Source: Nitrobacteraceae bacterium AZCC 2146 | GTDB lineage: Bacteria > Pseudomonadota > Alphaproteobacteria > Rhizobiales > Xanthobacteraceae | Direction of reading: 5' to 3' | Assembly: GCA_036924855.1 (NCBI GenBank) | Contig: JBAGRP010000001.1 | Span: 6,002,001-6,066,000, forward strand | DNA: 64,000 nt | Shown here: positions 1-9,041 of the stretch, one piece after another | Layout of the letters: every line of letters begins with the position of its first letter | Numbering within the stretch: position 1 is the stretch's first letter | The notes under the pieces: model-generated | Told to the model about the DNA's origin: nothing | Seen by the model: the letters and a program-made list of their open reading frames with translations, nothing else | The model's database searches: none | Made by a program: the position numbers and the translations under genes

Positions 1-2
1 CA

Positions 3-1100
3 ACACTTGCGCTGTTGATCGGATTGCTCGTGGTGAATGTGGTCCGTCCCGGAATCGGTATGAATGCCGATCCGGCCACGCTCGATGTCAAGTCGATCAG
101 CCAGTACACCTCGGCCGCAGCAAAGCAGGATGGGATCGTCAGCTTTTTCGTTCATATGATTCCCACCAGCGTCACAGACAGTTTCGCTCGGGGTGACATT
201 CTTCAGATTCTGTTTTTTGGCGTGCTGCTGGGGATCGCTCTTTCGCAGGCCGGAGCGCGTGCGGCACCCGTCGTCAATTTCATGGAGAGCTTTCTCGACT
301 CCGTTTTCAAGATCGTGCAGATGGTGATGAAAGTTGCGCCGCTTGGCGCGCTCGGCGCGATGGCATTTACGGTCGGCCGCTATGGCCTCGGCAGCCTGCT
401 CTCGCTTGGGCAGGTTCTGCTGTGCGTCTACATCACCTGTGGACTGTTTGTCGTGGTCGTTTTCGGCACCATTGCGCGGCTGAGCGGCTTCTCGCTTTGG
501 AATTTCCTGAAGTACATCAGCGACGAGGTCATCACGGTGGCAGGCACCTGTTCGTCGGAATCCGTGCTCCCCCAGATCATGACGAAAATCGAAGCTGCGG
601 GCGTGCCGAAATCGGTTGTCGGTCTTGTGATTCCCGGAGGACTGACTTTCAACGCGGATGGCAGCGCGATTTACTTTACCATCGGCGCAATGTTTATCGC
701 TCAGGCGACCAACACCCCACTATCGTGGATCGACCAACTCACGGTTCTGGGCGTCCTCATGTTGACGTCGAAAGGATCGGCCGGCGTCGCCGGGGCGGGA
801 TTCGTCACGTTGGCGGCAACGCTCGCAGCGATGGACAAGGTGCCCGTCGCCGGCCTCGTGCTGCTGCTGGGTGTCGACCGCTTCATGGCGGAGGCGCGAT
901 CGGTGACGAACACGATCGGCAATGCCGTTGGCGCGGTTGCGGTGGCGGCATGGGAAGGCTGCCTGGACCGGAACAAGCTCGCACTCGCATTAAACGGGAA
1001 AGTCGAGATAGAGAGTCTTGAGGAAGATCGAGGCGAACAATATAAAATCGAATCGACGGATTGGGCGCAGTCAAATCAAGCCGCGCCTGCGCGCGGTTAG
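3..1100 (+). CDS. dctA: C4-dicarboxylate transporter DctA, C-terminal part (cut by window edge)
   Basis: Inner-membrane proton- or sodium-coupled symporter for succinate, fumarate and malate (DAACS family). The reading frame is open to the left edge, so only the last 365 or so of about 440 residues are present. Seen: several hydrophobic segments, the serine-rich hairpin motif TCSSESVLPQ, the segment VIPGGLTFNADGS, the second hairpin LTSKGSAGVAGAGFVTLAATL reduced here to its core SKGSAGVAG, and the C-terminal signature DRFMAEARSVTN. These are the substrate and cation binding elements of the family. The hydrophilic tail after about residue 325 is usual for DctA. No partner dctBD genes lie in the window. 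The family call is firm; the exact substrate is inferred. Confidence 0.93.
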   Translation, partial: TLALLIGLLVVNVVRPGIGMNADPATLDVKSISQYTSAAAKQDGIVSFFVHMIPTSVTDSFARGDILQILFFGVLLGIALSQAGARAAPVVNFMESFLDSVFKIVQMVMKVAPLGALGAMAFTVGRYGLGSLLSLGQVLLCVYITCGLFVVVVFGTIARLSGFSLWNFLKYISDEVITVAGTCSSESVLPQIMTKIEAAGVPKSVVGLVIPGGLTFNADGSAIYFTIGAMFIAQATNTPLSWIDQLTVLGVLMLTSKGSAGVAGAGFVTLAATLAAMDKVPVAGLVLLLGVDRFMAEARSVTNTIGNAVGAVAVAAWEGCLDRNKLALALNGKVEIESLEEDRGEQYKIESTDWAQSNQAAPARG

Positions 1101-1226
1101 TTCGACAATCGGGATGACACAACTTTTCGACTTGCAGAATTCTCTGTGCCGACCAGCGCCTGGCGGTTCTCCTCGACGCAAGGCTGAAGGAGATCGTGAC
1201 GGCATTCGAACAGGCAGAGATGCATC

Positions 1227-1334
1227 TCACGCCGCGAAGCCGAGCACCGCGCGATCGGCAAATGCCAACACCATGAATAGCGTACTCATGAAGACGATGT
1301 ACCAAGGCTTCAAGGAAGATGACGGTTGGATCAT
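1227..1334 (-). pseudogene. N-terminal stump of an MFS transporter (35 codons)
   Basis: A 35-codon frame starts with ATG at 1334 and ends in TGA at 1227. It encodes a short hydrophilic start, then a first transmembrane segment ending in FADRAVLGFAA, which matches the conserved end of helix 1 of MFS carriers (A-F-x-D-R-x-x-x-G). The intact MFS protein at 36594 has the equivalent AFVDRALVGVA. Nothing downstream continues as a carrier, so this looks like a truncated gene. The rest of the 1101-1440 intergenic region, between dctA and the emrB-like gene, shows no other supported feature. Fragment identity is inferred from one motif. Confidence 0.45.
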
Positions 1335-1440
1335 GATGCCCTCCTCGTTACGCGCGCAGGGACGTCCCGCAAACCCCAGTCCAACAGGTGACGGTCAGCG
1401 CGACGGGTGCGACCTGTTGGGCAGCCGATAAGCGAGAAGC

Positions 1441-3060
1441 CTAATGTGCTCCGGCGCCGCTTCCCTTCACCTTGCGCGTTAGCAAAACGGCGGCAGCGGC
1501 GAGAACCAGCACCACGCCGATTACGGCGAAGGTGTCGCTGAATCCCATCACCAGCGCCTGATGCTTCACGGCCTTTCCGAGCGCGATGATCGACTCGCGT
1601 GCGGCCGCCGGATCCGGCACGCCGTGCGCCGTGAAATAGCCCGTCATCTGCGCAATCCGGTTGCGGACTTCTTCGCGGCCGAGCGTCACCGACTGGCCGA
1701 TGATATTGGAGTGGAATTGCTCTCGCTTGGTGATCACGGTGGCGAGCACGGCGGTTCCGATCGCGCCGCCGAGATTGCGGAACATGTTGCTGATGCCCGA
1801 TGCCGCTGCAACGTCCTGCGGAGCGATGTCGCCCGTCGTCACCGAGGTCAGCGGCGTCAGCACCATCGCCTGGCCGATTGCCCGGACGATATTTGGAATC
1901 CAGAGCTGATCGCCGGCGTAGTCGGGCGACATCGCGATGTTCATGAAACAGCTGTAGGCGAAGATCGCGAGCCCAGCGACGGCGATGTAACGGGTGTCAA
2001 AGCGCTTCATCAGCTGCGGCACCAGCGGAATCAGGATCAATTGCGGCAGGCCGGTCCACGCCATCACCGAGCCGATCTGCTGGGCATTGTAGCCCTGCGC
2101 CTGACCGAGATAGGCCGGCAGGATATAGACCGACCCGAACAGCGCGAAGCCAAGCAGGGTCATCGCGATGGTGCCGAAGCCGAAATTGCGTCCCTTCAGC
2201 AGCCGCAGGCGGATCAGCGGCTTTTCGACCGTGAGCTCGATCCAGACGAACAGCGACAGGCTGATCAGCGCGACGGCGGCGAGACGCAGGATGAAGGGCG
2301 ATGCGAACCAGTCGTCCTTGTTGCCTTCCTCGAGCACGGTCTGCAGTGCAGACAGGCCGATCGCCATAGTGAAGATGCCGGCCCAGTCACCCTCTTTCAA
2401 CAGACCAAGCTGCATCGGCTTGTGCTCGAGCGTCAGATAGAGCGCGGTCACCATCACGATGGTCGGCAGCACGTTGACGAAGAAGATCGTCTGCCAGCCG
2501 TAGTTTTCGGTGAGATAGCCGCCGATGGTGGGGCCGATCGCCGGAGCGAAAGTCACGGACAGGGCAAAGATCGCCAGCCCGACCGGCTGCTGCGCTTTCG
2601 GCAGCTTGGTCAGCACCAGGGTGAATGCCATGGGTATCAGCACGCCGCCGGCAAAACCTTGCAGGCCACGCATGGCGATCATCGACGGAAGATCGTGGGT
2701 AAATGCGCAGGCGACCGAGAACAGCGCGAACAGCGTCGCGCTCGCCAGCATGTAGCGGCGGAACGAGAACATCCGGCTCAGATAATCGGTCAGCGGTATC
2801 ACGACGATCTCGCCGATCAGGTATGAGGTCGATATCCACGATCCGTTATCAACACCGGTTCCGATGCCGCCCTCGATGTTGAGCAGCGACGCATTGGTGA
2901 TCTGGATGTTCAGGATCGCCATGAACGAGCCGATCATAGCGGCGAGGACGGCGACCCAGGTGGTCAGGCTGGCGCGATTGGGATCGACCGCCGCCGGCTC
3001 AGATCTGCCGTGCGAGGTCGGAAGCGCGGATATCGAAGCTGGCAGGACTGGATTGGACAT
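1441..3060 (-). CDS. emrB: EmrB/QacA-type multidrug MFS exporter (DHA2, 14 TM)
   Basis: Proton-driven drug exporter of the inner membrane, 539 residues, the usual length for 14-helix DHA2 carriers. Visible marks are the first helix with NIQITNASLLNIEGG, the loop motif after helix 2 and the antiporter motif in helix 5 (APAIGPTIGGYLTENYGW). It works with the periplasmic adaptor encoded just upstream to pass substrates to an outer membrane channel; no TolC-type gene is present here. The start at 3060 lies inside the last 62 bases of the adaptor gene, so the two are overlapping and presumably translationally coupled. Substrate unknown. Expression is probably repressed by the divergent TetR gene at 4402. 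Confidence 0.93.
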   Translation of the reverse strand: MSNPVLPASISALPTSHGRSEPAAVDPNRASLTTWVAVLAAMIGSFMAILNIQITNASLLNIEGGIGTGVDNGSWISTSYLIGEIVVIPLTDYLSRMFSFRRYMLASATLFALFSVACAFTHDLPSMIAMRGLQGFAGGVLIPMAFTLVLTKLPKAQQPVGLAIFALSVTFAPAIGPTIGGYLTENYGWQTIFFVNVLPTIVMVTALYLTLEHKPMQLGLLKEGDWAGIFTMAIGLSALQTVLEEGNKDDWFASPFILRLAAVALISLSLFVWIELTVEKPLIRLRLLKGRNFGFGTIAMTLLGFALFGSVYILPAYLGQAQGYNAQQIGSVMAWTGLPQLILIPLVPQLMKRFDTRYIAVAGLAIFAYSCFMNIAMSPDYAGDQLWIPNIVRAIGQAMVLTPLTSVTTGDIAPQDVAAASGISNMFRNLGGAIGTAVLATVITKREQFHSNIIGQSVTLGREEVRNRIAQMTGYFTAHGVPDPAAARESIIALGKAVKHQALVMGFSDTFAVIGVVLVLAAAAVLLTRKVKGSGAGAH

Positions 3061-4288
3061 GGCAGGATCCTCTGGAAACCTTGTCTGATATCTTGGCCGT
3101 CACGGCTGTCTGCCGGTCGTGCGATTGTCCGCGCGTTTCGATGGTGGGGATCACCGACATGCCCGGCCGCAGCTCGACCAGCGCGTTGTTGCCGCCGTCG
3201 AGCGCGATCTTCACCGGGATGCGTTGCACCACCTTGGTGAAGTTGCCGGTTGCATTGTCCGGCGGCAGCAGCGCGAATTCCTGGCCGCTTGCGGGCGCGA
3301 TGCTGTCGACGTGCCCGTGCACGGTATGGCCGGGAAACATATCGACCTCGATATCGACAGCCTGACCCTTGCGGACGTCGGTGAGCTGGGTTTCCTTGAA
3401 ATTCGCGACGATGTAGGCGCCGCTGACCGGTACCACCGACATCAGTTGCGTCCCGGCCTGCACGAACTGCCCGGTGCGCAACGTCCGATTGCCCACGACG
3501 CCATCAACTGGCGCGACGATGGCGGTGTAGCCGAGATTGAGCTGAGCCTGGCTTTGTAGCGCGACCGCACGGGCCCGCGTGGCGGTGGTCTGAACGATCT
3601 CGGCCTTGAGCAGGTCCACCTGCTTTTGTGCCGAGATGAGATTCGCAGCGTCGCGCGCCAATACGGCGTTCGCGCTGGCGATACGCGACTGGGCCTGCTG
3701 GGCATTCTGCACGCTGCCGGAGCCTGTGGCTGCGAGATCGGTATAGCGCTTGTTGTCCTGCGCAGCGAAGGTCAGCGCGGCCTGGTCGACGTCGATGGTT
3801 GCCTTCGCGGCGTTGATCACGGCCTGCTGAACTTCCAGCTGCGCCTGCTTGCTGGCGATGGCCGCCTGCGCAGCGGCGACGTCGGCGTCAGCCTGATCGA
3901 GGGCGACCTTGAAATCGCGATCGTCGATCCGCGCCAGGATCTGCCCCGCCTTGACGCGCTCGTTGTCTCCGACCAGCACCTGGTGGAGGTAACCGGAGAC
4001 TTTGGGTGCGACGGTCGTGTTGTCGGCTTTGACGTAGGCGTCGTCGGTGGAGACCAGATACCGGCCGACGGTCCAGTAGTCCCAGCCATACCATGCCGCA
4101 CCAGCCACCACCGCCAGGGCGGCACCGGTCATTAAAATCTTGCGGACATTGAGTTTTATCCCGAGCCGCTGGGCCTTAACGGCCTCGCCGACGCCAGCTT
4201 CATCGAATGAACCTGGCAGCAGACCGCTGGTGACGTTGCTGGCCGGGACCGGACGCTCAATCTCGAACGAGGCGGGATGGCTGTTCAT
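2999..4288 (-). CDS. emrA: EmrA/HlyD-family membrane fusion protein
   Basis: Periplasmic adaptor of a tripartite efflux pump, 429 residues. One N-terminal transmembrane helix (about residues 50-68) is followed by the family hallmark STDDAYVKAD, a first half-lipoyl segment, a long alpha-helical hairpin rich in Ala, Gln and Lys (about 130-245), and the second lipoyl half with APVDGVVGNRTLRTGQFV. The final 20 or so codons overlap the emrB-like start in another frame. First gene of the pair; its start at 4288 lies about 60 bases downstream of a good sigma70-like promoter on the same strand. Function is assigned by family and by the coupled exporter. Confidence 0.93.
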   Translation of the reverse strand: MNSHPASFEIERPVPASNVTSGLLPGSFDEAGVGEAVKAQRLGIKLNVRKILMTGAALAVVAGAAWYGWDYWTVGRYLVSTDDAYVKADNTTVAPKVSGYLHQVLVGDNERVKAGQILARIDDRDFKVALDQADADVAAAQAAIASKQAQLEVQQAVINAAKATIDVDQAALTFAAQDNKRYTDLAATGSGSVQNAQQAQSRIASANAVLARDAANLISAQKQVDLLKAEIVQTTATRARAVALQSQAQLNLGYTAIVAPVDGVVGNRTLRTGQFVQAGTQLMSVVPVSGAYIVANFKETQLTDVRKGQAVDIEVDMFPGHTVHGHVDSIAPASGQEFALLPPDNATGNFTKVVQRIPVKIALDGGNNALVELRPGMSVIPTIETRGQSHDRQTAVTAKISDKVSRGSCHVQSSPASFDIRASDLARQI

Positions 4289-4329
4289 GGCGCTTGCTCC
4301 TGCAGACCTGTGCCTTGTGTGGTTATTTA

Positions 4330-4347
4330 GGAAACTTGATGTTTTCC
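4330..4347. promoter_or_regulatory. Inverted repeat, probable TetR operator
   Basis: GGAAAC-N6-TTTTCC, an imperfect dyad (5 of 6 arm positions pair), lies between the divergent emrAB-like pair and the tetR-like gene. It begins at the downstream edge of the leftward -10 box and also covers a possible rightward -35 (TTGATG at 4337), so a bound repressor would block both genes. The site is seen; its recognition by the TetR protein is inferred from position. Confidence 0.5.
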
Positions 4348-4375
4348 AAAATAGGAGCTACCTTGAAGCTGTCAA
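4348..4375 (-). promoter_or_regulatory. Sigma70-like promoter of the emrAB pair
   Basis: On the minus strand TTGACA (4375-4370) is separated by 16 bases from TATTTT (4353-4348). The -35 is a perfect consensus. Transcription would start near 4341, inside the inverted repeat, about 50 bases before the emrA-like start codon. Confidence 0.55.
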
Positions 4376-4401
4376 TAGAATGACAGGCATCATCTAAAAG
4401 C

Positions 4402-5064
4402 ATGGCTCAGACCGACACCCCAAACCGGCGCTATCGGGGCCGGCCGCAACTTCGCCCCGACGACGAGACGCGCCAGATCATCTACGAAGCCGCCCGGCAT
4501 GAGTTCGCCGGTAGCGGCTATGCGGCGACCAGCATGGAAACGGTGGCGCGGCGCGCCGGCGTCTCCACGAAAACGCTGTACCGTCTGCTTCCCAACAAGG
4601 CCGCGCTGTTTGAGGGCATGGTCTCCGACCGGCTGGACCGTTTCCTTTTCAACGTCAATCTGCACACGTTCGATCACGCGAACATCGAAGATGCGTTGCG
4701 TGATGCGCTGATGGCTTGCGCGGATCTTGCGCTCGACGAAGAGGTGGTCGCGCTCCAGCGCATGGTGTTGCAGGAGATCGGTAAATCCTCGGACATCACG
4801 GCAACGTTCTACAGAAATGGCATGCAACGCACCGTTGCCGCTCTGGCCGGCTGGCTCAGGGTGCAGCAAGAGCGCGGATTCATCGCGCTCGATGACCTCG
4901 ATGAGGCGGCCGGGATGCTGCTCGGGATGGTCGCGTCGGCGCCGCAGCGGGCGGCCATCTTCGGCGGGCTGCCGCTCCCGTCCCGGTCGCAGATCGAGGC
5001 GCGGGTGCGCACCTGTGCCGCTCTGTTCTTGCGCGGGTGCGAGTCGAAAAGCTCGGCGAAATGA
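4402..5064 (+). CDS. TetR/AcrR-family repressor, likely controls emrAB
   Basis: 220-residue DNA-binding repressor. The N-terminal helix-turn-helix domain occupies about residues 18-64, with ETRQIIYEAARHEFAG, then TSMETVARRAGVSTKTLYR and the end motif LLPNKAALFEGMV, the typical TetR pattern. The C-terminal domain (about 85-210) resembles the ligand-binding half of AcrR-type proteins. It is divergent from the EmrAB-like pump with 113 bases between start codons holding an inverted repeat and promoter, a classic local repressor arrangement. Inducer unknown. A strong hairpin terminator follows the stop codon immediately. Confidence 0.9.
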   Translation: MAQTDTPNRRYRGRPQLRPDDETRQIIYEAARHEFAGSGYAATSMETVARRAGVSTKTLYRLLPNKAALFEGMVSDRLDRFLFNVNLHTFDHANIEDALRDALMACADLALDEEVVALQRMVLQEIGKSSDITATFYRNGMQRTVAALAGWLRVQQERGFIALDDLDEAAGMLLGMVASAPQRAAIFGGLPLPSRSQIEARVRTCAALFLRGCESKSSAK

Positions 5065-5090
5065 GGGAGGAGCGTTGCTTCGCTCCTCCC
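5065..5090 (+). terminator. Rho-independent terminator after tetR-like gene
   Basis: A perfect 10-bp stem GGGAGGAGCG / CGCTCCTCCC with a 6-base loop TTGCTT begins one base after the TGA of the tetR-like gene and is followed by CCTTGTTT, a short T-containing tail. It sits between convergent reading frames and may act on both strands. Confidence 0.7.
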
Positions 5091-5097
5091 CCTTGTT

Positions 5098-5880
5098 TCA
5101 CGGCTTGAACGAAAAGTCCGACCCGATCGCGACATCGGCAGGGATCGGCGGCAGATCGGCAAAAAGCTCCGGCTTTTCCTTCATGACTTTCAGGATGTAT
5201 TTTGGCTCGATGTGCTTGTTCACATCGAACGTCGATTTCAGCATCCCAAGCCTGTTGAGGCGATCTTCAGCGCTCCACAGGGCGCGGTAGTTGTTCGCCG
5301 ACAGACGCCTGTCAGCCTGCTGGATGTTAAATTGCATTGCCGTTTCTGCGATATCCGCCTTCAGGCCCGGAATCCATCGGGTGGCGATCTGCGACGCCTG
5401 CTTCGGATTTTTACGCATCCATTGGTCTGCTTCGGACACGGCAGCGAGAAATTTCTCGGTGGTCTCACTGTTTTTCTCGACCCAAAATCGCAGTGCCACG
5501 TTGAAACCAAGATAGGAAATGACGTCGCCGCCGCGGATTACCTCGAACGCGCCCGGCACGTCCTTTGCGGCAACGATTGGCCAAGGATCCCAGTTGGCGA
5601 AAGCGTCTATGCCCTTGGCCAGCAGCGCGACGGTCATGTCCGGTGGCGGCGTATTGACCAGCGTGACGTCGTCGGGCTTCAGGCCAGCCTTTTCCAGGAT
5701 TGCCAGAATGTAGAGGTGGTTGATGGTGCCGAACGACGCCGCGATCTTCTTGCCTTTGAGGCTTGCGAGATCGCCCCTGACGATTCCCGATCCTTCCCGC
5801 GCGATCACGGCGACGGTGGCGTCAGACCCAGCCTTGGTGGCGTTGCCGCTATAGTTGCCGAGCGCTACCAGATCCATGCC
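5098..5880 (-). pseudogene. ABC substrate-binding protein (NMT1/SsuA type), C-terminal remnant
   Basis: About 260 residues of a periplasmic binding protein of the sulfonate/nitrate/taurine class, from MDLVALGNYSGNATKAGSD to the natural end SDFSFKP. Typical parts are present (SLKGKKIAASFGTINHLYIL, VTLVNTPPPDMTVALLAKG, FANWDPWP). The signal peptide and the first third of the protein are missing: reading upstream, the sequence changes at about 5877-5888 into a short-chain dehydrogenase gene in another frame. The frame stays open through that foreign DNA but there it encodes arginine-rich shadow sequence. It therefore has no valid start and no ABC permease or ATPase beside it. Best read as the product of a deletion joining two genes. 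Confidence 0.8.
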
Positions 5881-6425
5881 GCGCAGGGCGTGGCTATCCA
5901 GCCCGGAGCAATGGCATTGACGCGAATGCCGTCGGCCGCATAGGCGATCGCCAGCGATTTCGTCAATTGCGCGATGCCGCCCTTGCTCGCCGCATAGGCC
6001 GGCACGAGGCCGCCACCAAAGAACGACAGCATCGATGCAAGGTTGACGATCGCGCCGCCCGATCGCGCGAGCAAGGACCGTGCAGCTGCGCACACCCGCA
6101 TCGTGCCGTTGAGATTGATATCGACCACCGACTGGAAAACGTCCGGGTCGAGTTCGTCGCTGCGCCGGATCACGCCGGCGCAGTTCACCACCACGTCGAG
6201 ATGTTTCTGTCTGTCCACGAGCGCGCACACGGCTACGCCATCGCGCACGTCGAGAATGCGCGCGTCAGTATGCTTCAGAACCGGATCTGCCGCCGCGGCG
6301 GTGATCTCAGTTTCGTTGACGCCGGCGATCGTGCCTGAGATCGTGCCGCTTGGCGACGGCGTGGCCCGATGTTGCCAAATGGTCGAAGCCGTCGCCGAAG
6401 GCATTTCGCCTGCGATTTCATTCAC
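5881..6425 (-). pseudogene. Short-chain dehydrogenase/reductase, truncated at both ends
   Basis: Sequence from NETEITAAAADPV to APGWIATP is clearly SDR: DVVVNCAGVI (the NAG motif), the long helix VVDINLNGTM, the catalytic Ser region GGAIVNLASM, YAASK with the catalytic Tyr and Lys, and IRVNAIAPGW. The C-terminal substrate part, normally about 50 more residues, is replaced after APGWIATP by six residues and a stop, exactly where the binding-protein remnant begins. At the N-terminus the in-frame translation lacks the TGxxxGIG nucleotide-binding motif, so a second lesion near 6330-6425 is likely. Non-functional as it stands. Confidence 0.78.
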
Positions 6426-6831
6426 GACTGATCACAACAGCGAGCAGTATGCCGGCGATATACCCGCGATCAGATGGTGTGCCGGCTGGCGACGGGCGCA
6501 ACCCATGATGGCAAAATCGCCGCCATCGATCGTGAAAGCTGGTCCGGCAATCTTCGCGGCGGCAATTCGGAGAATGGGGTCCAACAAACGCTCTTCTCTA
6601 TGCGGGCGCCTACCGCATGACGGCCCTGCGCCTCGCCAATGCGATCTACAACGCGACTGGCGCTTGCGTGCGGATTATCCGATCACGCTCGACAAGCTCC
6701 TGGATCGACTGCCACCAGTTGGGTGAGAGCCGAAGGGGCAACCCGGGGCAGGAGCTGACTGGCTGCACTCCAGGTTCGCCTGAACGGGTTTGGTTGGACG
6801 GCCAGCCGGCCTCGAGCGTTATCGCGTCCCT
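6426..6831. other. Degenerate stretch without an intact gene
   Basis: About 400 bases between the SDR remnant and a LysR gene. On the plus strand one frame near 6460-6600 gives DQMVCRLATGATHDGKIAAI, reminiscent of the large subunit of molybdenum hydroxylases, and a neighbouring frame gives NALLYAGAYRMTALRLANA; neither continues. I treat it as decayed coding DNA of uncertain origin, with no supported start, stop or regulatory site. Confidence 0.3.
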
Positions 6832-7725
<894 letters not shown>

Positions 7726-7895
7726 TCATGAATCTCTGTCATAAGTTCATGCGGATTATACCCTCTAATCGACGCGCGCTGCACCCGCTAATTTCACGAT
7801 CGAGGGCAGGCGCGCCCAAACCAGTCGGAGGCAGAGCGGTCGCGATGGACCGAAGCCAGCCGGTCCGAATTATTTGAGATCAAGGCCGTGTGACC

Positions 7896-8156
7896 ATGCA
7901 GGAAACAGCCGAAAAAGCACGTCGCACAGCCGTGCTCATTATCATTCTCATCAGCTATCTGATGATCGTACTCGATATCTCGATCGTCATCACCGGCCTG
8001 CCAAAGATCCGCGAAGGCCTCGGCTTCTCGGATGCCGGGCTCTCCTGGGTGCAAAATGCGTACACGCTCCAGAAGCCGCGCTCAAAAAATCTTCTACAAG
8101 CGTCGGCGCGATCGTACCTCTCTCGATCCGCAAGATTCGGGCTAACCTATCTGTAA
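7896..8156 (+). pseudogene. MFS (DHA2-type) transporter, N-terminal fragment
   Basis: The first roughly 50 residues read as the start of a drug-exporter MFS protein: helix 1 with LISYLMIVLDISIVITGLPKI, then GLGFSDAGLSWVQNAYTL, the conserved link to helix 2. After that the sequence switches to QKPRSKNLLQASARS and stops at 8156. Intact members have 400-500 residues, so this is a 5-prime stump. A GTG two codons upstream (7890) is also possible. The following 250 bases to the tetR-like gene at 8410 hold no carrier sequence that I can recognise. It is divergent from a LysR gene, as is usual for such carriers. Confidence 0.72.
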
Positions 8157-8409
8157 ACGCAGATGATGGAAGCTCCACCTAGGATCGTCCGCTCGACGAA
8201 ACGATGCAGATGACAAGCCCTTCGAGTATGAGACCGAGGGCGGATCGCTCAGCGGAGGGCTTTGCGGGCTTCTCATCGTTATGGCTCAACTGTTTGACGA
8301 TGCGTAATGATGGCTATGTGGTGTCAGACAATGAGGCCAGGAAAAACAGTTCTCCCAACTCAAGTTTCATTGAGGTAGATTCGCCCTATCGGAAAATATG
8401 GAGAGCTAA

Positions 8410-8997
8410 GTGACCAGCGTCGAAGCCAAGCCGGCCCGTCGGGGCCGTCCCCGATCGGCGGAGACGGAGCGGGCGATCCTGGAAAGCGCCTATTATATTA
8501 TGGCATCCGAAGGCCTCGCCGCCGCCAGTATCGATGCCGTTGCCAAAGATTCCGGCGTTTCCAAGATGACGATCTACAAATGGTGGCCTTCGAGGGAGGC
8601 GCTGCTGATTGACGCATTTCTGCGGCAAGCCTCCTCGATGCTGCCGTTGCCGGACGAGGGCGATTCGTTGGCGCGCCTGAAGAAGCACGCGTCCGCCTAC
8701 GTCAGGGCATTGAACGGGGATTTCGGCAAGGTGCAACTCGCCGTCATCTCCGAGTGCATCGCCGGCACCGGCTCGGCCAAGATCTTCTCCGAACGCTATC
8801 TCGCGATTCGCCGCGATGTTGCCGTGAAGATTATCAGGGCAGGCCAGAAGGACGGAAGCGTCATCGCCTCGGAGGCGGCGGGCGACCTGTATGACCGAAT
8901 CTACGGGACGTTATTCTATCAGTACGTGTTTGGATTTCGCGCTCTGACAAAAGAATATGCGGAGAAACTGGTCAGTTCGGTGCTGGTAAAAAAATAG
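8410..8997 (+). CDS. TetR/AcrR-family regulator
   Basis: 195 residues starting with GTG at 8410, preceded by GGAGAG at good distance. The N-terminal domain shows RRGRPRSAETERAILESAYY, then AAASIDAVAKDSGVSKMTIYKWW and REALLIDAF, the standard TetR fold (about residues 10-60). The C-terminal part, with FGKVQLAVISECIAGTG, resembles the TetR_C_33-like class often seen in rhizobia. It converges with the desaturase operon that ends at 9042 and lies just after a carrier fragment, so its target cannot be fixed from position. Function beyond DNA binding is unknown. Confidence 0.88.
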   Translation: MTSVEAKPARRGRPRSAETERAILESAYYIMASEGLAAASIDAVAKDSGVSKMTIYKWWPSREALLIDAFLRQASSMLPLPDEGDSLARLKKHASAYVRALNGDFGKVQLAVISECIAGTGSAKIFSERYLAIRRDVAVKIIRAGQKDGSVIASEAAGDLYDRIYGTLFYQYVFGFRALTKEYAEKLVSSVLVKK

Positions 8998-9041
8998 CAT
9001 GCCGGCGCCCGATCTGCGATCTGGCTGTTTGCCAGCGAGGT

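Noticed and set aside
883..1305. Minus-strand open frame of 140 codons after dctA
   Set aside because: Its composition is that of a shadow of dctA and it runs through the dctA end; no ribosome-binding site or family motif.
1018..1431. Plus-strand open frame of 137 codons in the dctA-emrB gap
   Set aside because: Overlaps the dctA end, no recognisable domain; arginine-rich composition of non-coding GC-rich DNA.
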